A DNA stretch of 64,000 nt from Harmothoe impar (lineage: Eukaryota > Annelida > Polychaeta > Phyllodocida > Polynoidae): assembly GCA_947462335.1 (NCBI GenBank), contig OX381716.1, positions 3,654,438 through 3,718,437 on the forward strand. Direction: 5' to 3'. Positions 59,670 through 64,000 of this stretch are shown piece after piece. A program made the position numbers and the translations under genes. Every line of letters starts with the position of its first letter. Position 1 is the stretch's first letter. The notes beneath the pieces were generated by a model. The model worked only from the letters and a program-made list of their open reading frames with translations. It made no database searches and was not told the DNA's origin.

Positions 59670-61715
59670 ATGACGAAGAAAAATAGGAAGCTTGAGCGCC
59701 GGGCCGCCAAGGAGGCAATACTACCGGCTGCCCAGCACCTACTCTCAGGGCCACACACAATGGATGTGAGGCCCACACGCACGCCCAAGCGACCCAGGAG
59801 TATTGGTGGGATATCAGACCTGGCTAATGCCAGTCCCACAGAAATCTCTCCTATTCACAAGAAAAATCGTTTTGAAATACTTGGAAATTCAATGGTTGCC
59901 AGGGACGCGCTGGCCATTGTTGACCCTAACGACGATCATCAGCCCCCCGGGCCGCCCCAAGGCAAGCCGACAACAAACACTCAGCCCGCCTACAACCACT
60001 CCACGGCACTAATTGATCTGCCGCCATGCTCACTGAGGGTGGACACGGACCTTCCACCACCCCCAGCCCACACCCTGCTGTCAGGCATGGATGCACATGA
60101 CGACACACACCTTGATGGTCCACTTCAGCCTGATGAGGCTCATCCAAACAGCCTTTCAAATTACCTCCAAGGTAATGATTCTATTGGTAACTACCAACCA
60201 AATCCCATTGCTGAGTTCAGAGACGCACTAAGTGCGTCACTCAATCTTGGACCCCGCACTAACCAAGCTACCCACCCTGGAGGTACGCCGCAGCCAACAC
60301 CTCCGCCCAGTCCCAAAGCTGAGGTGACGGCCCCGCCCACCTCGACCTTCACCTTCACACATCAACATCAACAGCCCCACAGCTGGGTGGGTGGGCCCAC
60401 CCACTCCTACCTGCCGCCCACTGCAGGTCAGCAATGGGGACCCCCTCCCACCCACCTGCCGCTGCACCCGCCGGGACCTCACGTGTTTCAGCCACCTTAC
60501 ATCGGGCCCGCTGATGACCTGGTAGGCCCAACCACAACAACAACAACACTGCCACGTGCTCAGGTCCCACGTGGCATCCCCTTGTTTACACCTCACATGC
60601 CTCCTCCCGTCCCAGGGCTGCTAGCCCCGGTCATGGAAACTCGCCTGCTCTCCATGGTTGAGCATATACATGACAACATGGCAGAGCAGTCACACCTCAA
60701 GGCACTTCAAGGTAACTTTGATTTAAAGATTAGCAATCTCTCGTCTGATCTGAAAAATCAACTGAGTGACCTTGGAGGAAGAGTGGCCACTTGTGAACTG
60801 GATCTAGGACGCCACCGCGCCGAGCTAAACTCTGAGTTGAGCAAGGTGAAAGGTGAGACCACAACGTCCTTAAACGACTTGCTTACCAAACAACAATCCC
60901 TTGACACTAAACTTGACGCTCACCTGACGGAATTCAACTCCCTCAAAAAAGCACTCAAGTCTCAGGGTGAAGCTAACACCAAAGCATCTATTGCTCTGGC
61001 CGCCACCCAAAACAGAGGCTATGCAGCCTCTCTTGTACAGGGAGCACCTGTAACCCCAAAACTACCACCTACCAACACCGCCACTAAGGCACAAAATACC
61101 CCAGTGCCAATCACCTATAATGTGGTAGTAGTAGGTCTAAAGAAGGAGAAAGATGAAAACATCTTCGCCACTTGGGACAAGATTAAAGGGGCACTGGGCA
61201 TCCAACTGCCCCCCTCAGATCTATCCTCAGTAGTGCGCATAGGCAGACAAGGCAAAAAACCCCAGCCTATCATGATAGCCTTTACAAACGCTGAGACTCA
61301 ACTGCTGGCACTCTCACTTAGAGATAGAGTGCGCTCTCTAGGTGACAAAGACAACAAGGTCTATCTCAACCCCGATGAGTCCAGAGACACCAGGGTAAAC
61401 AGATATAGATTGAGGACTATCTTCAATCATGTCAAGTCGTGGGACGTGGGAGCAGTGCTGTCCCTGGACGGACTCCTGCTCAATGGGTCACTCTACCCAC
61501 CCACAGACGCTGCCATTAAGTCCATAGACAATGTATTTAAACCGATAGGTATGGATGCTGCAACCAACCCCCGACGCCCCCCCCCCCGCCCATCCCTCAA
61601 AACCCACCCCCAAGCAACCAGTGCCATACCCTACAGCAAAACCCACTGCCCCTGTGCGCCAACAAGATCGCCAGCCCACTGCAAACACCCGCCCACCTCA
61701 CCCACCCCCACCTGA
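59670..61715 (+). CDS. LINE ORF1-like protein: coiled coil plus RRM-like domain
   Basis: 681 codons. Residues 1-70 are basic (MTKKNRKLERR; PIHKKNRFEIL), which suits nucleic-acid binding. 90-320 are Pro/His/Thr-rich and probably disordered. ~320-445 form a long heptad-like coiled coil (LQGNFDLKISNLSSDLKNQL). ~482-570 are RRM-like (NVVVVGLKKEKDENIFATWD, VVRIGRQGKKPQPIMIAF), followed to ~625 by a basic segment (DTRVNRYRLRTIF) like the C-terminal domain of L1/CR1 ORF1 proteins. Such proteins trimerise and coat element RNA; that role is inferred here. The last ~45 codons, after an 11-C run at 61577, look out of frame, and the natural continuation is the overlapping NADAR frame. The ATG at 59670 suits the TATA position. 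Confidence 0.75.
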   Translation: MTKKNRKLERRAAKEAILPAAQHLLSGPHTMDVRPTRTPKRPRSIGGISDLANASPTEISPIHKKNRFEILGNSMVARDALAIVDPNDDHQPPGPPQGKPTTNTQPAYNHSTALIDLPPCSLRVDTDLPPPPAHTLLSGMDAHDDTHLDGPLQPDEAHPNSLSNYLQGNDSIGNYQPNPIAEFRDALSASLNLGPRTNQATHPGGTPQPTPPPSPKAEVTAPPTSTFTFTHQHQQPHSWVGGPTHSYLPPTAGQQWGPPPTHLPLHPPGPHVFQPPYIGPADDLVGPTTTTTTLPRAQVPRGIPLFTPHMPPPVPGLLAPVMETRLLSMVEHIHDNMAEQSHLKALQGNFDLKISNLSSDLKNQLSDLGGRVATCELDLGRHRAELNSELSKVKGETTTSLNDLLTKQQSLDTKLDAHLTEFNSLKKALKSQGEANTKASIALAATQNRGYAASLVQGAPVTPKLPPTNTATKAQNTPVPITYNVVVVGLKKEKDENIFATWDKIKGALGIQLPPSDLSSVVRIGRQGKKPQPIMIAFTNAETQLLALSLRDRVRSLGDKDNKVYLNPDESRDTRVNRYRLRTIFNHVKSWDVGAVLSLDGLLLNGSLYPPTDAAIKSIDNVFKPIGMDAATNPRRPPPRPSLKTHPQATSAIPYSKTHCPCAPTRSPAHCKHPPTSPTPT

Positions 61716-62784
61716 CACACATCAATGTCTAACCCCCCCCGCCCTCACAGAGCATCAAAAACTAGCCCACAACCAATACCTGCATACCATTCCGCACCTC
61801 CTAGGCCAACCCAACGAGACCCCCAGTGGGACCCTCGACCGCCCAATTGTGATCACCCCACCTGCCCCAGCCAACCCCCCAATCAAACCCTTGATGGAGC
61901 TACATGTCAACCTGCCCACTCAAGCACACCACACACACCCAGACGGTGACCCGTCTATTATTCTGACCCACCAAAGTCCAGACAAGCTAATTAGCAGACC
62001 AATTTCCACCTCCACTCCAGCGCCTACATACAAGTCACAACGCCAACCCCCTGCCCGCAGATTTAACAACCCACCCGCTCCTCCTCGCCGGGCTCGGCCA
62101 GTGGTAGGCCCGCCCCCTGTGAGAGGGCCCCCTCCCATGTCTACATACATCAACCTACACAAGCAGAAACATGAAAAGGTCCTGTATACACATATGGGTA
62201 TCTGCTTCAGTGGAGAGTCTGCGTGGCTAAGTAATTTCTATCCGTCCAAAATCGAAATAGACATAGACGGAACAACAAGAACATTTGCCTCAGTAGAACA
62301 GGCCTATCAGTTCTCAAAGGCCCGCTATTGTCTAGATGAATCTGCAGCCAAGGATATACTCGACGAAAGCAGGGCCCCTATAAATAAATCTAGGGGCAAT
62401 GAGGTGGATGAATACGGTACTGACTGGTACCTACATAGGGTTTCCCGTATAAGAAAGTATGCCACCGAGAAGTATGTCCAACACCCTGAGCTGCGACAAA
62501 GGCTGTTCCTAACAGGGAACGCCCCCCTGCTAGAGAGCTGTCGTGACTCCTATTGGGCCATAGACCTGCCCTACAAGGAGCCTCTACTTCTATCCACCAA
62601 CCACTACCCTGGGAGGAATGTCATGGGATACCTTCTCATGGACATACGCTATGAACTGTCGGTCTTGTACAACTACCGTGCCGGCCGTGCCATAGACCAA
62701 CCAGAACCAGTGAACAAGGCTCTATTTGAGAACCCACCCAGACCACAGACACGCCCCAGTAGACCAAGCTACCTGTACACGTAG
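61555..62784 (+). CDS. Proline-rich NADAR-domain protein (YbiA-like fold)
   Basis: Open from before the nominal ATG at 61555, which lies inside the ORF1-like gene one frame over; it is probably translated as a continuation of it. Residues 1-195 are Pro-rich linker. Residues ~214-370 are a NADAR domain: W224LSNFYP, DGTTRTFASVEQAYQFSKAR (conserved Glu248), HPELRQRLFLTGNAPLLES (Glu327), DSYWAIDL (Trp334; most relatives have WG, here WA) and PGRNVMGYLLMDIR. Known family roles are N-glycosidase action on riboflavin-pathway intermediates (YbiA) and removal of ADP-ribose from guanine in DNA (DarT2-linked NADAR). Which applies here is unknown. A short Pro/Arg tail follows. Domain call firm; function inferred. 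Confidence 0.85.
   Translation: MLQPTPDAPPPAHPSKPTPKQPVPYPTAKPTAPVRQQDRQPTANTRPPHPPPPDTHQCLTPPALTEHQKLAHNQYLHTIPHLLGQPNETPSGTLDRPIVITPPAPANPPIKPLMELHVNLPTQAHHTHPDGDPSIILTHQSPDKLISRPISTSTPAPTYKSQRQPPARRFNNPPAPPRRARPVVGPPPVRGPPPMSTYINLHKQKHEKVLYTHMGICFSGESAWLSNFYPSKIEIDIDGTTRTFASVEQAYQFSKARYCLDESAAKDILDESRAPINKSRGNEVDEYGTDWYLHRVSRIRKYATEKYVQHPELRQRLFLTGNAPLLESCRDSYWAIDLPYKEPLLLSTNHYPGRNVMGYLLMDIRYELSVLYNYRAGRAIDQPEPVNKALFENPPRPQTRPSRPSYLYT
61577..61587 (+). other. 11-C run at the ORF1/NADAR frame switch
   Basis: The upstream frame makes sense up to here, and the downstream frame (+1) makes sense after here as a Pro/Lys/Gln linker leading to NADAR. One C fewer would join the two into a single ~1,037-codon frame. 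It may be a slippage-prone programmed site, an inactivating mutation of this copy, or a sequencing error in a homopolymer. Confidence 0.6.
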
Positions 62785-62853
62785 GTGTGTGTATACTACC
62801 GAGCACCTGGTATACCCTACCTATACCGTACCATTAGTCAAACTCTAGACTGG

Positions 62854-62877
62854 TATATATACATATATATAAATATA
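62854..62877 (+). promoter_or_regulatory. AT-rich TATATA tract upstream of the SGNH ORF
   Basis: Alternating TATATATACATATATATAAA sits 21 bases upstream of the first ATG of the SGNH ORF. It is too close for a classical TATA box if that ATG is used with a leader, but could mark an internal promoter or simply be simple sequence. Confidence 0.25.
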
Positions 62878-62897
62878 TTAGTACTTTGATACCCTTC

Positions 62898-63539
62898 ATG
62901 ATGAGCCTATTATTTATAGGTGACTCCCGTCTGAGGGGCCTTGATGAATATCTGACCCCCTCCTATTACTATACAGTTATAAGCAAAGGCGGTGCACATA
63001 TAGATAGGCTTAGCAATGCTATCTGTAGGCGCCTCCTGGAGGGAGAGCGGTACACAGGTATCTACATATCAGGAGGTATCTGCGACCTGCTAAGCTATGA
63101 CGACTTAAGATACTCCTGTGCAGCGCACTTTGGTGATGCTTACTCATATAAACAGGACTTCCTAGCGAAACTCCAGTACATTGTATACAAAGTACAATTG
63201 TTAGTTCCAGGACTGCCTGTTATTTTCATCCCACTCTACAGCGCGTCACTCGCTGTTATGAACTATCAGCCCTGGAGTAGACACCCCCAGCAAACCGAAC
63301 TGGAACGCATTACCATAATGCTTAATGCAGCAATTTATGCCATAAACACCTCAAACAGGTTCTACACGCCAAAGATAGACAAGCTGGTGCATGAATGGCA
63401 CTCACGAGTGCACGTGTACGAGTTCCATTACAATCATTTAAGAGATGGCCTGCATCCGTCCCCCTTCCTGGTACAATTGTGTGCCCGTGAACTCATGTCT
63501 GCCGCCGCAGCGAATCGTCTGCTAAAGCACCACCAGTAA
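62898..63539 (+). CDS. SGNH/GDSL-type hydrolase
   Basis: 213 codons from the first ATG (62898; a second follows at once). Block I LLFIGDSRLRG places the nucleophile Ser10. ISGGICDLLS is in the place of block III (usual G-x-N-D; here Asn is replaced by Cys), and block V is HLRDGLHPS with Asp183 and His186, completing a Ser-Asp-His triad. Size is normal for a compact SGNH esterase. No signal peptide is obvious. Esterase domains of this superfamily are known in CR1 LINE ORF1 proteins, and SGNH-type hydrolases in some Ngaro/DIRS-group elements, supporting a retroelement origin. Substrate unknown. It starts 113 bases after the NADAR stop. Confidence 0.75.
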   Translation: MMSLLFIGDSRLRGLDEYLTPSYYYTVISKGGAHIDRLSNAICRRLLEGERYTGIYISGGICDLLSYDDLRYSCAAHFGDAYSYKQDFLAKLQYIVYKVQLLVPGLPVIFIPLYSASLAVMNYQPWSRHPQQTELERITIMLNAAIYAINTSNRFYTPKIDKLVHEWHSRVHVYEFHYNHLRDGLHPSPFLVQLCARELMSAAAANRLLKHHQ

Positions 63540-63772
63540 TCATTGGTATGACAACATGTAGACTGTGTTTACGAGTAATACTGCATAGTATCTTATTCCA
63601 TTCAGTAATCCTCTTATTCTCTATAACGCGCTCATTGTTGATGCAGAATTGACTAAAAGCGACTTCCATCGCCTGCATATACTGTGCCTTATGTATGTAT
63701 GTATAATGTGTCAATGAAATGCATCTTATTGTCCACTGTGCCCACTATACATCTTTTCTGATGCAGTGCGGC
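63540..63772. other. Presumed 3' untranslated region of the retroelement
   Basis: AT-rich, with no ORF continuing on the plus strand and no AATAAA before the simple repeat. Nothing else recognised. Confidence 0.35.
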
Positions 63773-63814
63773 CCTATATTGATATTGATATTGATATTGA
63801 TTTTGATATTGACC
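63773..63814 (+). repeat. GATATT hexamer repeat, probable 3' tail
   Basis: About six GATATT units with one TTTT variant. LINEs of the CR1/Jockey groups often end in short tandem repeats, as the LINE at 34104 does with AACTTC, so this may mark the 3' end. An ordinary microsatellite is the alternative. Confidence 0.5.
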
Positions 63815-64000
63815 TATCATTTAACATAAACCATACTCTGTATACTACATCAATTTTTCTGTGTGCTACGCTTCAGTTCCTATGTTGATGCCCCACACCC
63901 TCCTTACATCTCTCTTTGATGCGGAGAGGTGAGGGCTGCATCCATGGATACACGTCCTCATATTATATTATATTGACATTAATTTATGCAACAATATTGC
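63815..64000. other. Non-coding end of window
   Basis: 186 bases with no recognisable feature. I cannot tell whether they belong to the retroelement or to flanking DNA. Confidence 0.3.

Larger units (their letters stand above)
59500..63815 (+). mobile_element. Putative retroelement encoding ORF1-like, NADAR and SGNH proteins
   Basis: Three closely packed intronless ORFs on one strand follow a TATA promoter and end before a GATATT simple-repeat tail. The first ORF has a LINE ORF1-like coiled coil plus RRM-like layout, which is why I call this a retroelement rather than a host locus. It lies beside (or in) segmental copy 2. No reverse transcriptase or endonuclease is visible, so it is either non-autonomous, 3' incomplete, or continues past the window. 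Boundaries are approximate: the left is set after the tandem array, the right at the simple repeat. Confidence 0.6.

Noticed and set aside
59926..60596. Minus-strand frames opposite the ORF1-like gene (77, 119 and 71 residues)
   Set aside because: They mirror Pro-rich coding sequence on the other strand, with no domain or promoter.

Overview
The window looks like gene-poor, repeat-rich DNA from an animal nuclear genome, most likely a marine invertebrate. The reasons are three kinds of animal retroelement (a CR1/Jockey-type LINE, DIRS-like gag/reverse transcriptase copies, and a retroelement with an L1/CR1-like ORF1), TTAA-flanked MITEs, many minisatellites, TATA and AATAAA signals, and no operons or prokaryotic genes. 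I cannot name the species. I found no convincing host gene. Short exons with introns could be hidden, because that would need protein or RNA alignment.

Layout. 1-29.6 kb is non-coding. It holds a dispersed family of ~200-240 bp TTAA/CCCTTTAAGG-ended MITEs, at least three other dispersed repeat families, and several minisatellites (8.4, 10.3-11.0 and 11.45 kb). From 29.6 to 37.6 kb lies copy 1 of a diverged segmental duplication whose copy 2 is at 54.9-59.1 kb. Comparing the two exposes insertions in each: a DIRS-like gag fragment (30.2-31.5 kb), a ~250 bp element (32.6-32.9 kb) and a LINE (34.1-37.4 kb, minus strand) in copy 1; a MITE (56.2-56.4 kb) and an LTR-like piece (57.6-58.7 kb) in copy 2. 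From 37.8 to 40.4 kb an inverted-repeat pair encloses another gag fragment (minus strand) and two tandem arrays. From 44.1 to 47.7 kb is the best DIRS-like copy: a long gag, one in-frame stop, then a reverse transcriptase cut off before RNase H and the tyrosine recombinase. 48-59 kb is non-coding, with a duplicated ~390 bp segment and a 15-copy 50-bp minisatellite.

The most interesting unit is 59.5-63.8 kb on the plus strand. It is intronless: a tandem array, then a TATA box, then an ORF with a coiled coil and an RRM-like domain of LINE ORF1 type, then (one frame over, after an 11-C run) a proline-rich NADAR-domain ORF, then an SGNH/GDSL-type hydrolase ORF, then a GATATT-repeat tail. It looks like a retroelement that has combined nucleic-acid binding with a NADAR glycohydrolase and an esterase-like enzyme. 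No reverse transcriptase is visible before the window ends.

The genes form no host pathway. Each block is a mobile element or its remains. The three DIRS-like copies all keep the 5' end and lose the 3' end; the LINE is cut at its 5' end, as expected of LINEs.
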